Positions 7,627-17,045 of a stretch of 52,173 nucleotides of DNA are shown here, in pieces. The DNA lies in assembly GCA_021604825.1 (NCBI GenBank), contig BQJS01000009.1, positions 1 to 52,173 of the forward strand, read 5' to 3'. This stretch comes from Phycisphaerae bacterium. Lineage in GTDB: Bacteria; Planctomycetota; Phycisphaerae; UBA1845. Both the position numbers and the translations under genes were made by a program. Position 1 is the first letter of the stretch. Each line of letters opens with the position of its first letter. The notes under the pieces are model-generated. The model was not told where the DNA came from. It saw nothing but the letters and a program-made list of their open reading frames with translations, and made no database searches.

Positions 7627-9732
7627 CTAGGACGGTCCTGACAGCATTTCTGCGAACAGAGCAATATCATTTACGTCCACGGTGCCGTTTGCGTCAGCGT
7701 CGAATGGGCAGAGACATTCTGCGAGTACGGTGTTACCCATGCATTCTTGCAGGGCTGCGAAGTCTTCGAGATCGACGTCTGCGTCACCTGTGTCTCCGGG
7801 AATCTGATCATTGGGGCATACTACTTCGCATGGCGGAATTCCGGGCGCATCGATCTCGATGGACCACTCCAACAGCGCTCCGATATCTCCATCGAAGTCG
7901 TCAAACACCTCCAAGGTCCATGCACCGGCGCTGTCTTGCCCATCGAATTCATACAGTGACGAACCCCCAGTCGAAGCGGGTTGGAATGTTCCGCATGTCG
8001 GGGAGCCACATTCCAGTGTTCCGCCCTCGTCATCGAAGGTGATGTCGAGATTATCGTTTCCACCGCATGCGTTGCTCATCAGAGTGATAGGCGCACCGCC
8101 GTCGTGTTTGAGTGTGACGAGCACATCAGACAAGAATGGATGATCGACGCGCACGCGCAGATTGATGTCACCAACAATGAATGACTCCGTAACCGTAACT
8201 GTGTCGGAAACGGGTGTCCCCACGCCACCAGGTGCGGGTAAGCCGTCCGGGATCGGCGCGTTGACAATTGAAGAACGCACGACGGGTTCGCCCAACGGTG
8301 GAACATCGCAGGTTACCCCATCGCCGAGATACACGCCGCCGGATTGCCCGCAGTCTTCGACTGTGCGTTCGATGCAAGCCTGCCCTTCACAGCAAGCACC
8401 CATCGAAGGCAAGCATTCGATTTCAACGAGCGTCGGATCGCCCCCGAAAACGTTACCGTTATCACCGATCTGAATGAGATACGATTCACCCTCGGTAACA
8501 TGAAACATCAACGATTCGACGGAATCGACCCCCACGCCAATCCCATTGTTGTCGACGCAGGCAAGCTCGTTCAAATCAATGCAGTTGTTCCGGACTGCGA
8601 TGATCGTGTCGTAGGTCGCAATGGGCGTGGCCCGAATGCGCAAGTTGCAGTCTCGATCGGCAGTCCATTCGTACCACACATCGTTTTGCATCAACCCCGT
8701 CGCGCCGAAACTGTCGCACAAACCGACCGGACCGTCAGCCGACGCCCCACCCGTATCAACCGTGTCGACGAACGGGACAGCATCAATCACCCGCGCATCA
8801 ACACAGTCATCGTTCGGTGGAATGACGGGGCAGTTTTCGAGGGCGCAACTGCTCAAAGGGCCCCGGTATTCGCCACCAGATGCTTCGCAATCCAAGACGT
8901 TGACCGTCGTGCACGTTCCGTCCGGGTGACAGCAAGCCCCGGGAGGGAGGCACGCGGTTGGATCACCGGTCTCAACGCTGACGCAAAATGCGCGATCGTC
9001 GGGTTCAAAATCCGTCTGCTCATACCCGTCAGGCGGACCAATGCCGTTTCCATCGTCGAGGTTGCTACCGTTTCCATTGGCACCATCTTCCCAAAACCAA
9101 TTCGCGCCACCAGCCAGGTCGTTTTTGATCTCAATCCAATAGCAGTTTCCCCCGGCAACGTTGACCGGCGCATGGCTCGCCTTGTATTCGAAGATTGGTG
9201 CGACGTTCAGAATCAATTCACCTGAATCGACGGGGCCTTTAACAGTAAGCGTGCCACTTGCTTGAACGAACGGACCGCCAACGATATCACCGGGAACGCC
9301 CGCGTTATCAGCGTAGTAAGTTACCGTGAACGCGTCAGGGAATGGACCTGGAATCGGTTGATATGCACCCCACCAGCAAAGGCTGGTAAGCTGCCCACTC
9401 ACCAACGGCGTAAAGTCGTCAGCCGACGTGAAGCGCGTGCTATTGGAATTACGAGCATTGGTGGTCAGAAATGGCTGACAATTTTCTTGCGGTTGCGAGC
9501 AAAACAAACTTGATCCGACGGCGGAAATTACACTGCGCGAGTCCATCGCCGAACTCTGCCAATTGGCGAATAGCGAAGGCCCGGTCTCATGGGATTTGAG
9601 GTCGCGTGTATCGGTTGTCTTTTGGTCTGCAAAACAAATCGAGGTTGTGAGGCAGACCGCGAGGGCAAATCGCTCAAGCCAGTCGAATGAGTGTGCCGAA
9701 CGCTCCACATGTCTCCCCCCACAGAACGCCAT
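7627..9732 (-). CDS. secreted multidomain protein with P-domain and dockerin-like C-terminus
   Basis: A 701-residue exported protein with an N-terminal hydrophobic signal (about residues 20-36). A beta-rich domain follows, then two Cys-rich GACC...C modules (GACCHPDGTC near 270 and GACCEGQAC near 445). A proprotein-convertase P-domain-like region lies around residues 490-630 (VRVDHPFLSDVLVTLKHDGG, then GAWTLEVFDDFDGDIG), and a paired EF-hand-like, dockerin-like tail ends the protein (DADVDLEDF and DADANGTVDVNDI). No catalytic domain is visible, so a surface or matrix role is likely. It starts three bases after the stop of the preceding gene with a weak binding site, suggesting coupling. It is the last gene of the minus-strand series. 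Confidence 0.8.
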   Translation of the reverse strand: MAFCGGRHVERSAHSFDWLERFALAVCLTTSICFADQKTTDTRDLKSHETGPSLFANWQSSAMDSRSVISAVGSSLFCSQPQENCQPFLTTNARNSNSTRFTSADDFTPLVSGQLTSLCWWGAYQPIPGPFPDAFTVTYYADNAGVPGDIVGGPFVQASGTLTVKGPVDSGELILNVAPIFEYKASHAPVNVAGGNCYWIEIKNDLAGGANWFWEDGANGNGSNLDDGNGIGPPDGYEQTDFEPDDRAFCVSVETGDPTACLPPGACCHPDGTCTTVNVLDCEASGGEYRGPLSSCALENCPVIPPNDDCVDARVIDAVPFVDTVDTGGASADGPVGLCDSFGATGLMQNDVWYEWTADRDCNLRIRATPIATYDTIIAVRNNCIDLNELACVDNNGIGVGVDSVESLMFHVTEGESYLIQIGDNGNVFGGDPTLVEIECLPSMGACCEGQACIERTVEDCGQSGGVYLGDGVTCDVPPLGEPVVRSSIVNAPIPDGLPAPGGVGTPVSDTVTVTESFIVGDINLRVRVDHPFLSDVLVTLKHDGGAPITLMSNACGGNDNLDITFDDEGGTLECGSPTCGTFQPASTGGSSLYEFDGQDSAGAWTLEVFDDFDGDIGALLEWSIEIDAPGIPPCEVVCPNDQIPGDTGDADVDLEDFAALQECMGNTVLAECLCPFDADANGTVDVNDIALFAEMLSGPS

Positions 9733-9735
9733 CCG

Positions 9736-11166
9736 TTAGTTGGAAAGGCGATCCATTAGCTTTGAAAAATCGTTCAAATCTACGTCACCGTCGCTGTCGT
9801 TGTCGAAACAGGCACAGGAGGTTGTCGCGCCCCCGGCAGGACCGAGCAGACAGGACGCCAATTCCGCGTAGTCACTCAGATCTACATCGCCATCCAGGTC
9901 GGAATCTCCATCACCGCTGCACGGATCACTCGTTACCCGCATGACGCGCAATCCGATCACCGGACGGGTCGAACCCGGGCCGACGTCGCCACGATTGGCA
10001 CAGGTGACTTGGCGGTTGTTTGAGCGATAGCTACCCCCAGCTATTGATCGATCTGGGGCGATGCTGGCTGAAATGGTCACCTGATCGCTTAAGAACTCCC
10101 ACACGTTCCCGGACATGTCGCAGATGCCGTAGCGATTGTTGTTGACCGCTGTCTGAAATGCACCGTCGTGGTCGGTCCCATCATAGTAGCAGGCTGGGGT
10201 CGTGGCATAGACGGCTGGGTCGGGATTGTCGAAGGGATCACCGCTGTCCCTGAAATTCGCATCGAGATTGGTGAGTGGATCGCGCCCGAAGGCGTGCAGC
10301 CAATGATCCGCCGGGACGCTGTGTGCTTCGAATGGAAAGCCAACGAAAAATGTTCTGTCGGTGTCTGGTGCTGCTGGATCGAATGCGGCCGCTTTGTACC
10401 ACTCGTTGAATCGGCGGGGGACTGCGTTGCTTGCGCCGACACTGGTCCCGCCCTCATCCATTAGCAGACGATAACCACGATACTGCCTGACCCAAGCCGC
10501 CCGCTCGGAAGCGTTTAAGTCTCTTGCCAGGTTGTTGGATTCCTGCGTTCCGTCGATCTCGATTCCCGTTGTAATCGGGAACCAATCGGTCTCAGCGCTT
10601 CCCTCTGCGTAGCAGCGATGATCGAGTCCGAAACCCTGGTCAATGGTCAACCAGTTGCAGAATTTGACCGCCCCAATCCAACTCATCCCGATGGCGGGAT
10701 GGTCTTCCTTCCCGCCAATGGGTGTATAGCGAGTCCCGACAGCCGCAATGGAATTGTACAGAAGCGAGCCTCTAGACATGTCATAGACCGCATCCACATC
10801 ACTCGAATCACCAACAACCAACCCGACATCACCCGGCTCAATCGGAGGTGGCCTCCACTTCAAGTTATTCCCGCGTTCGTTTCCGAATCCCGGATGTTGT
10901 CCCTCGTTATGGAATTCTGCATCGTTAAGGAAAGCAGCGAATTGAGTATTGGTGACCTCGGTGATTCCAACGTCGTAATCGTAAACCGGGCCGCCAACTT
11001 GCAAGTCGGAGGCTGGAACAATCACCGTCGGCACGGTGAACGCCTGCGCAAATGAATATTCGCATTGCGCAAGAAGCAATGCCACCACAAGCAAGGCCAC
11101 AGCGCGATTGATGCAATCGACTCGCGCCCAATGCTGGAATAACTGGTCATGTTTGTTACGGACCAT
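9736..11166 (-). CDS. secreted SUMF1-domain protein with dockerin-like C-terminus
   Basis: A 476-residue exported protein with a signal segment at about residues 20-40. A formylglycine-generating-enzyme/sulfatase-modifying-factor (SUMF1) fold follows (ITEVTNTQFAAFLND, GMSWIGAVKFCNWLT, RRFNEWYKAAAFDP, DMSGNVWEF, AGGSYRSNNR, IGLRVMRV). Two calcium-loop repeats (DSDLDGDVDLSDY and DNDSDGDVDLNDF) end it. The two active-site cysteines of true formylglycine-generating enzymes are not in their usual place, so it is probably a binding or structural member. The ATG at 11164-11166 overlaps the upstream stop by 11 bases; the longer frame upstream of it lies inside that gene. Part of a tight cluster. Confidence 0.82.
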   Translation of the reverse strand: MVRNKHDQLFQHWARVDCINRAVALLVVALLLAQCEYSFAQAFTVPTVIVPASDLQVGGPVYDYDVGITEVTNTQFAAFLNDAEFHNEGQHPGFGNERGNNLKWRPPPIEPGDVGLVVGDSSDVDAVYDMSRGSLLYNSIAAVGTRYTPIGGKEDHPAIGMSWIGAVKFCNWLTIDQGFGLDHRCYAEGSAETDWFPITTGIEIDGTQESNNLARDLNASERAAWVRQYRGYRLLMDEGGTSVGASNAVPRRFNEWYKAAAFDPAAPDTDRTFFVGFPFEAHSVPADHWLHAFGRDPLTNLDANFRDSGDPFDNPDPAVYATTPACYYDGTDHDGAFQTAVNNNRYGICDMSGNVWEFLSDQVTISASIAPDRSIAGGSYRSNNRQVTCANRGDVGPGSTRPVIGLRVMRVTSDPCSGDGDSDLDGDVDLSDYAELASCLLGPAGGATTSCACFDNDSDGDVDLNDFSKLMDRLSN

Positions 11167-14100
11167 TAAACACCGCCTCGAACGCACTCCAATCATCGGT
11201 ATCAACATCCCGGTCGCCATCAAGATCAAAGACTTCGCATCCAACTTCGCAGGTGAATACTGCCGCGCCAGAAAAGCATCGTTGGAAAGCGGCGCTATCC
11301 ACCAGATCACGGTCGGCATCGAAGTCGAAGTCCGCCGTCCCGGTCACATCGCCCAGCACCGACGCAACCCGCATTCCAAAGTTGGCGGCGCCGCTGTCTT
11401 GTGTGAAGTCCAGATCGAATGAATTTCGGGCTAACACAGCTCCATTGGAAAAATCGCCACCGCGTGCTTGTCGTGTCGGGTTCCCGGCCGCAGGCGCGCC
11501 TATCGTGTCGGTCCACTCGAATACGTTACCGGCCATGTCGAACGATCCCCACGGACTGATCGGTCCCGCCGTTCCAACCGTCGCCAGATTCCCGCATGGT
11601 GGTTGGTTGTTCTCGCAGGTTCCGTTCCAATCAGCGCCCTTTTCCATCACAGCCACATTCGGACCGGGGTTGTCGACCACGCCGCATTCGTCGGTCGTTG
11701 CCAGCGATGGTGTGAAGTCGGATCGTGTGGGGTACTCCCAATAATCGGTCGTACCTCCGGCATCTGCCCCGCCGTTGAAAGGATCGAAGTATGCGGCTTT
11801 GTGCCACTCGTCCGCGGACGGGAGGAACCAACGCGCTTGAGCGTTGCGTACGATCGCGCCCGGATCGCCAGACATATCGTACGCACCGGATTCAGTCGTC
11901 GAAGTGTCTTGAGGTCCGCTGGGTTTGCCATTGTGAAGCCAGTTGCAGAATCGAGCCGCAGATACCCAACGGAAACCGTTTGCCGGTTTGTCGCCAAACT
12001 TGGGCTTCACGGAGTAGGTGTAGCTTCCAGGTGCTCCGTTCCGGAGAATCCCTCCACGCAAGCTGGTTGTCATGACCGATTCGTAGAGCGCATTGACGTC
12101 GTCTGCAGCCACCGCATTGAGGAATTCAACATACTGATCGTTGGTGATTTCAAATGTACCCATTCGAAAGGCACGATTGACCGAACCATAACCGGTCGAA
12201 TCCGCCAGATTTCCGGGGCCGCCGACGATCGTCGTCTCGATAAGATTGTCCGATTGGAAGAGTGGCGTTGCGAGAAAGATTCCTTCGCCGCCACCGACCA
12301 GGTTGGCACGAAAAGCAACTTGATCTGCATCGTTGAGCGTGCGCGGTTTTCCGTCTTCCCCACCCGAGCCGCCTACCCCTAACACCATGTGAAGGTTGTC
12401 GAATTGGATGCCGTCGACCTTGTCGGCTTCATCAATGACCCGCGACAGGTGGGTTCCATCGTGGATGTAAATGCCTTCGTCCCCCTGTCCTCCACCGAAA
12501 CGGGCAGCGACGACAACATGGTCATGGACATTGGCAACATAACTTCCCATCGCAAAGAACGTGCCATCTGGTTGACCGGGAACAGGATCGAAGAAGTCAA
12601 ATATCTTGGTGATGACGCCATTCGAACTGGCGTACAGCCCTTGCTGCTGTTGCACGAGTGTTCCGAAGCGGGCCGAGAAGAACACAGTGCCATTCGCGCT
12701 GATGACCGGACCACCGAAATCGACGAAATTGCTACCGGGTTGCCCGGGCACAGGAAACGTGCCGGAATTGTCGACAATGAGTTGATTGACGGAATCTCCG
12801 TCGCCCAGGTAGATGCCCTCCGACCCCACCCCGCCCGCATACGTGCTGCGGAAGCCAACAACGCCGCTATCGTTCATGTTCGAAAAGGCCTGGGTAACAT
12901 CGAAGCGTGCGGTTTCTGGTTGCCCGGGTGGAATCTTCGTTGCATCTGCCACGACGAATACATCTTCCTCGTCGCGTACATAGCGATAAAGTCCATTGGT
13001 GACGGTCCCGTTTTCAACGCCCGCGCGGAAAGCAACATCACCCAGGTTGTTCAACGACATGAACGGATCGTTGAGCTCATATCTTGCGGTCGGGGGTTGG
13101 TTGGGTGGGGAGATCAGTTCATCGACAATTCGTTCCAGGGGCGCCCCAGCACTTGCAAAGTAGAGTCCTTCGTGCTCGACGAAACCGGCATCAAAAAACG
13201 AGGCGATGGTCGTGCATTGACTGTTGTCGTTCACCAGGGGCAAAACACCTGCAAGAAACGGAAAGACCGTGAACCCTATTGCAGTTGGTTGTTCTGGAAC
13301 CGGTTGAAGTGGATTGTCATCGAACATCAGCAGAGTCTGGGTCATGTCATGCAGGTACATACCTTGACTGTTGTCACCGAAGGAGAAGCCGCCGCGAAAT
13401 GCGACTTCACCTTTGTTGTTCAAACTGGTTGGGCCAAACGATGTCCAGGATGTCGCTCCGCTCTGTCCTGGGGGATTGAAATCGAAACTGTCATCCACCA
13501 GACGCGCCAACTGCCCATTGCTGAACTTGTAAATACCCTCGTTGCCTGAAGCAGGTCCTGTGAAGTTGGCTTTGAATGCTACCTCGCTGCGGTTGTTCAG
13601 GGTTGGATCGCTTGTGGCAAAAACATCGAACACATCCCCCGGTCGATCCGGAACCGGATCACCAGTGATGGCGATTTTCGTGTAAGCGTATCGAAGCCCA
13701 GAAGGGGCACAGGCGGCGACGATCACCGTCGCGCTGTCGCTTGTCACGTTTCCGCAGTCGTCGGTGACCTCAACCGTGTAGCTACCCGCGTCGGCCAGTT
13801 CTACAGTCCCGATTGCCAGGTCCGCGGTATTTTGCCCGATCAGTGGCGATCCATCCTTGATCCATTGGTATGAAAGCGTACCCACACCTGAGGCTTGAAT
13901 CTCAAGATTGAGCGCGTCGCCAACGCATAGCGACTGCCCAATCGGCTGATCGGTGATCTCAGGCACTGACGTTACACTCAAAGCGCCAACCTGTACGGTG
14001 ACGGCACCACAACTGTTGGATACGAAAACCGAATAGGCCCCACTGTCCCCCGCTGTTGCCGAGGGGATCGTGTACGTCGGTAACGTGGCGAACGGAATGT

Positions 14101-14767
14101 CCACACCATCTTTCTTCCATTGGTAACCGTTGGTGCTCACCCCAGGTGAGTCAACGCTAAGCACGACTTCATCCCCGACGCAGGCTGCTTGATCGCCTGA
14201 GACGCTCGAGATCGTTGGACCGCAAGCCATCGCTACTTTCAAAATGAAGTCGTCGTTTGCGTTGGGAGGAAACGCTGCAGCCTCTCGCCAGGCGCCGATT
14301 TCAATCCAGTAGGAAGTCCCCGCGGTCAGCGGAATCACCAACCGGGCGTCACTACTGGGGAACCCGCCGCATCCGTCGTCGTCTTCGAAGGTGTCAGTCG
14401 AAGACAGGAAACTACAGGCGGTCTCATACACACGCAGGTAGGTGTCACCGACACTCCCACACAGTTCGATGGCGTAGTCGCCCGAGACTGTGCAATCGTA
14501 TTGATAGAACAGGTCGAAGTACGGACGATCGACCAAATCGTTGGTGCAACCAAGCACACCGTTGATCGTCAACGGAAGCTGATCGAATACAATGGGAGAA
14601 GCCGTCTCACAGGATTCATTGGCGGGCGCCACGCACGTTTGTGCGATTGTGATTGAGGTGCCCACGCCCAACGCCCATTGCACGGCCACCACGGTTGCAA
14701 CCCATCCGATTGTCTTCTTGGAGGCCAAACGGATAGTGATGTTCATTGCGATATTTCCCGACTTCAT
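11156..14767 (-). CDS. giant secreted protein: Ig-like domains, NxxGxxxAF-type repeats, SUMF1 domain, dockerin-like end
   Basis: 1203 residues. A signal peptide ends about residue 43 (SITIAQ). A Cys-containing beta domain covers about 45-185. Two Ig-like domains follow (QWKKDGVDI and QWIKDGSPL are their core Trp strands). Roughly eight units of about 55-65 residues then carry N-x-x-G-x-V-A-F-R and PPGQP or PVPGQP turns. A SUMF1-like domain covers about 870-1130 (EITNDQYVEFLNA, EWHKAAYFDP, DMAGNVFEW) without the catalytic Cys pair, and a dockerin-like tail has DFDADRDLVD and DLDGDRDVDTDD. The start overlaps the stop of the upstream gene (ATGA), with AGGAAG about nine bases before. Likely cell-surface or matrix protein; ligand unknown. 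Confidence 0.82.
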   Translation of the reverse strand: MKSGNIAMNITIRLASKKTIGWVATVVAVQWALGVGTSITIAQTCVAPANESCETASPIVFDQLPLTINGVLGCTNDLVDRPYFDLFYQYDCTVSGDYAIELCGSVGDTYLRVYETACSFLSSTDTFEDDDGCGGFPSSDARLVIPLTAGTSYWIEIGAWREAAAFPPNANDDFILKVAMACGPTISSVSGDQAACVGDEVVLSVDSPGVSTNGYQWKKDGVDIPFATLPTYTIPSATAGDSGAYSVFVSNSCGAVTVQVGALSVTSVPEITDQPIGQSLCVGDALNLEIQASGVGTLSYQWIKDGSPLIGQNTADLAIGTVELADAGSYTVEVTDDCGNVTSDSATVIVAACAPSGLRYAYTKIAITGDPVPDRPGDVFDVFATSDPTLNNRSEVAFKANFTGPASGNEGIYKFSNGQLARLVDDSFDFNPPGQSGATSWTSFGPTSLNNKGEVAFRGGFSFGDNSQGMYLHDMTQTLLMFDDNPLQPVPEQPTAIGFTVFPFLAGVLPLVNDNSQCTTIASFFDAGFVEHEGLYFASAGAPLERIVDELISPPNQPPTARYELNDPFMSLNNLGDVAFRAGVENGTVTNGLYRYVRDEEDVFVVADATKIPPGQPETARFDVTQAFSNMNDSGVVGFRSTYAGGVGSEGIYLGDGDSVNQLIVDNSGTFPVPGQPGSNFVDFGGPVISANGTVFFSARFGTLVQQQQGLYASSNGVITKIFDFFDPVPGQPDGTFFAMGSYVANVHDHVVVAARFGGGQGDEGIYIHDGTHLSRVIDEADKVDGIQFDNLHMVLGVGGSGGEDGKPRTLNDADQVAFRANLVGGGEGIFLATPLFQSDNLIETTIVGGPGNLADSTGYGSVNRAFRMGTFEITNDQYVEFLNAVAADDVNALYESVMTTSLRGGILRNGAPGSYTYSVKPKFGDKPANGFRWVSAARFCNWLHNGKPSGPQDTSTTESGAYDMSGDPGAIVRNAQARWFLPSADEWHKAAYFDPFNGGADAGGTTDYWEYPTRSDFTPSLATTDECGVVDNPGPNVAVMEKGADWNGTCENNQPPCGNLATVGTAGPISPWGSFDMAGNVFEWTDTIGAPAAGNPTRQARGGDFSNGAVLARNSFDLDFTQDSGAANFGMRVASVLGDVTGTADFDFDADRDLVDSAAFQRCFSGAAVFTCEVGCEVFDLDGDRDVDTDDWSAFEAVFNGP

Positions 14768-16893
14768 GGGTTCGATGCTTCCTGCAATAGTCCAAAATCG
14801 ATCAGGTCCGAATCGCCGTCAAAGTCGAAATCGGCACATTCGCATCCGACACTGATGGGGACATCGCTGCCTCCGATACAGACGGACAGCCCCGGCCAAT
14901 CGGACAAGTCCAAGTCGTCATCAAGTTCGCAGTCTCCGGAGATTGGAACCAGATCGATCAACTCAATGGTTCCGTAAGATCGTGTGTTGTCGATGGTCTC
15001 GAGGATGAACCCGGTCGGGGAGACTCTAAACAGCCCCTTCCCTTGCCCGAAGGTCGCCCCACTGCTGACGAGATAGTCACCGTTGGGCAGTACATGAACA
15101 CCATCGGGTTGCGAGAAGATGATCGACGCCCCAATCTGCAATCCGTTGGCGTCGAGCGTCGTGATGTTGGCCCCATGCACGACTACAACGTTTCCATTGG
15201 GCAGTACGTCGACATCCGGCATGCTCCCGAGCAGGGTCAGGCTGGAGAATTCTCCGATCAGCGCACCGGTCTTCGAGTTGTAGCGCTTTAGTTTGTGCTC
15301 ATCGACATCACTCACCAACAGGTCACCATTTGACAGAATAGCGATGCCCTGTGGGCGACTCAGGTTTGGAGGTGCAAGTTCGCCAGGGATGAACTCACCC
15401 AGCGGGTCGCCTGCAATCGGAGCTGGCTCCCCATTAAAGAACCGGAATCGGTGAATGTTGTCATCCGTCCAGTCGGCGGTGAATAAGTCCTCCCCTTCCT
15501 GAGCACGAACCATGCCGCGAATGTTGTTGACCGCCTGCCCGCTCAAGTAATTGGCAATGAATTGCCCATCGGAATTATACTGCCCAATTTTGTCACCTGT
15601 CGGTTGGGCGATGAGAACTGTGCGGTTGGGCCCGGCTTTGATGTCGGATACGGAGAAGAGATTTCCGTTGTTGTCAAAGTCGCGACTCACGAACGTTCCA
15701 ATGACTGCACCCGAGTTTGGATCGAGCGCCCGAATGGTGGTCGGTTGCCCATCGAACTGTGCGACGGTCATCAGTGCCGAATCTCCAAGTGATACCGGAA
15801 GCGGGTCGGCGTACTGACGCAGAGCGAACCCCGCTGTAGAGTTGGCACCCAGCACATCAATCAAGGCGTTGACTTCTTCAGGCGTGTTGAGCACATCGAA
15901 GTCGAGCATCTCCGCGTTGGCTGTATCGATTGTCTGGAAGAAAAGCTCACCGGGGTAGACAACTTCCGCCATCCGCCCATTCGTGTCGATTGCCCCGATG
16001 TCCCATCGATCCAACATGACATCAACACCGGTGTCGGTATCGTTGGGCTGGCTGAGGGTGTCGCTCACGGATATGAGGATCTCACCGGTATCCAATTCCT
16101 CGATCCCTCGACTCTGACCGTTGATGAACGTGGGGTTCACATTGCCGGGTCCCGGGAGAGGACTTCCATCGAAGAACAAATCCTCGGTCAGGTTGCGCGG
16201 TCCCGCTCCACCAAACACAAAACCCTCCGTATGCACGAAGTCGTTTGATGCCTTGGACAGAAAGTTTCCACCAACTGTCTCCAATGTCAGGGAGCCGGAA
16301 CCCCAATAGAACGTTCCGTCGTTGGCGAGGGCGAATCCGTACAAGTCTGCCGAACTGAGGTGACCGGCCGTCCCGCTGGTGCCCTCAGAGAACTCTCGTG
16401 CCAACGTGAACCCGTCAATAAACCCGTTGTTCGTGGAGGTGGGGGTCATCCTGATCAGGTCACCGTCCGCGATCGGATCGATGTCGGTGAAGCCTTCGGT
16501 CTGCGAATCGTCGTAACCGATCAGAAAAGTTCCGGTCGATTCATCGAAATCGAGCGTGCGCATTTCGTTGTTGTTGTCGTCGTTGCCATTGCCTCCGACG
16601 GTACCGCTATCCCAGATGACAAAGAATTGCCCAGTCAGATCCAGACGCACCAGATTCGAATCGCAACCGAAAATGATGTCGACGGCTGGAACCCAGAGGA
16701 TGATGTCGTCGGCATTGGTGACCGTCCCATCGCGCAGACTGGAACCGCTGTGACCTTGGGAGAAGATGATCGGTGCCTCACCGCGATTAAGTTCTTGCGG
16801 ATGCCCCGGCTTGGGATCTGGACATTGCGCGAACAAATTCGCGGACGAGAAGAGCATGACCGTCATCGCGACGGCGAAAGCGGAACGCATCAT
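14764..16893 (-). CDS. secreted beta-propeller-like protein with dockerin-like C-terminus
   Basis: 709 residues from the ATG at 16891-16893, which has GGAGGGGG nine bases upstream. A GTG 33 bases earlier lacks a site. The signal peptide ends near SSANLFAQ. The first 320 residues are homologous to the PEP-CTERM protein at 17046-18254 (RGEAPIIFSQG, DDIILWVP, QFFVIWDSG, RMTPTSTNNGFIDG). The second half contains NHL-like repeats (RPQGIAILSNGDLLVSDVDEHKLKRYNS, PDGVHVLPNGDYLVSS). The end carries two calcium loops (DDDLDLSDW, DFDGDSDLIDF). It is first in a four-gene minus-strand operon with overlapping or nearly touching ends. Function unknown; probably extracellular. Confidence 0.82.
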   Translation of the reverse strand: MMRSAFAVAMTVMLFSSANLFAQCPDPKPGHPQELNRGEAPIIFSQGHSGSSLRDGTVTNADDIILWVPAVDIIFGCDSNLVRLDLTGQFFVIWDSGTVGGNGNDDNNNEMRTLDFDESTGTFLIGYDDSQTEGFTDIDPIADGDLIRMTPTSTNNGFIDGFTLAREFSEGTSGTAGHLSSADLYGFALANDGTFYWGSGSLTLETVGGNFLSKASNDFVHTEGFVFGGAGPRNLTEDLFFDGSPLPGPGNVNPTFINGQSRGIEELDTGEILISVSDTLSQPNDTDTGVDVMLDRWDIGAIDTNGRMAEVVYPGELFFQTIDTANAEMLDFDVLNTPEEVNALIDVLGANSTAGFALRQYADPLPVSLGDSALMTVAQFDGQPTTIRALDPNSGAVIGTFVSRDFDNNGNLFSVSDIKAGPNRTVLIAQPTGDKIGQYNSDGQFIANYLSGQAVNNIRGMVRAQEGEDLFTADWTDDNIHRFRFFNGEPAPIAGDPLGEFIPGELAPPNLSRPQGIAILSNGDLLVSDVDEHKLKRYNSKTGALIGEFSSLTLLGSMPDVDVLPNGNVVVVHGANITTLDANGLQIGASIIFSQPDGVHVLPNGDYLVSSGATFGQGKGLFRVSPTGFILETIDNTRSYGTIELIDLVPISGDCELDDDLDLSDWPGLSVCIGGSDVPISVGCECADFDFDGDSDLIDFGLLQEASNP

Positions 16894-16972
16894 TGAATAC
16901 AACCCCCTCCGAAACGAAGAAGACACTGCTGGCAGTCCAAAAACCGCCTGCTCTACTCAAACCGAAGAAAAT

Positions 16973-17037
16973 TCCCTGATGTCCGTCAAGTTCAACAGGT
17001 TTGGCCCACACCCGAAGACCTGCACGGACATCAGGGA
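16973..17037 (-). terminator. hairpin terminator after the PEP-CTERM gene
   Basis: Two perfect 14-base arms (16973-16986 and 17024-17037) enclose a 37-base loop that itself can pair (CAGGT/ACCTG). Read on the minus strand it is followed by a TTTTC tract. It lies nine bases past the stop of the PEP-CTERM gene and should separate its transcript from the dockerin-protein operon, whose promoter must then lie in 16894-16972. Confidence 0.65.
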
Positions 17038-17045
17038 GTTCTCAG

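Noticed and set aside
8344..9225. Plus-strand frame of 293 codons opposite the P-domain protein
   Set aside because: Antisense frame in a secreted-protein gene with strong codon bias; no start signal.
12389..13549. Long plus-strand frame of 386 codons opposite the 1203-residue secreted protein
   Set aside because: It is the shadow of a repeat-rich gene on the other strand; no binding site, signal or recognisable domain.
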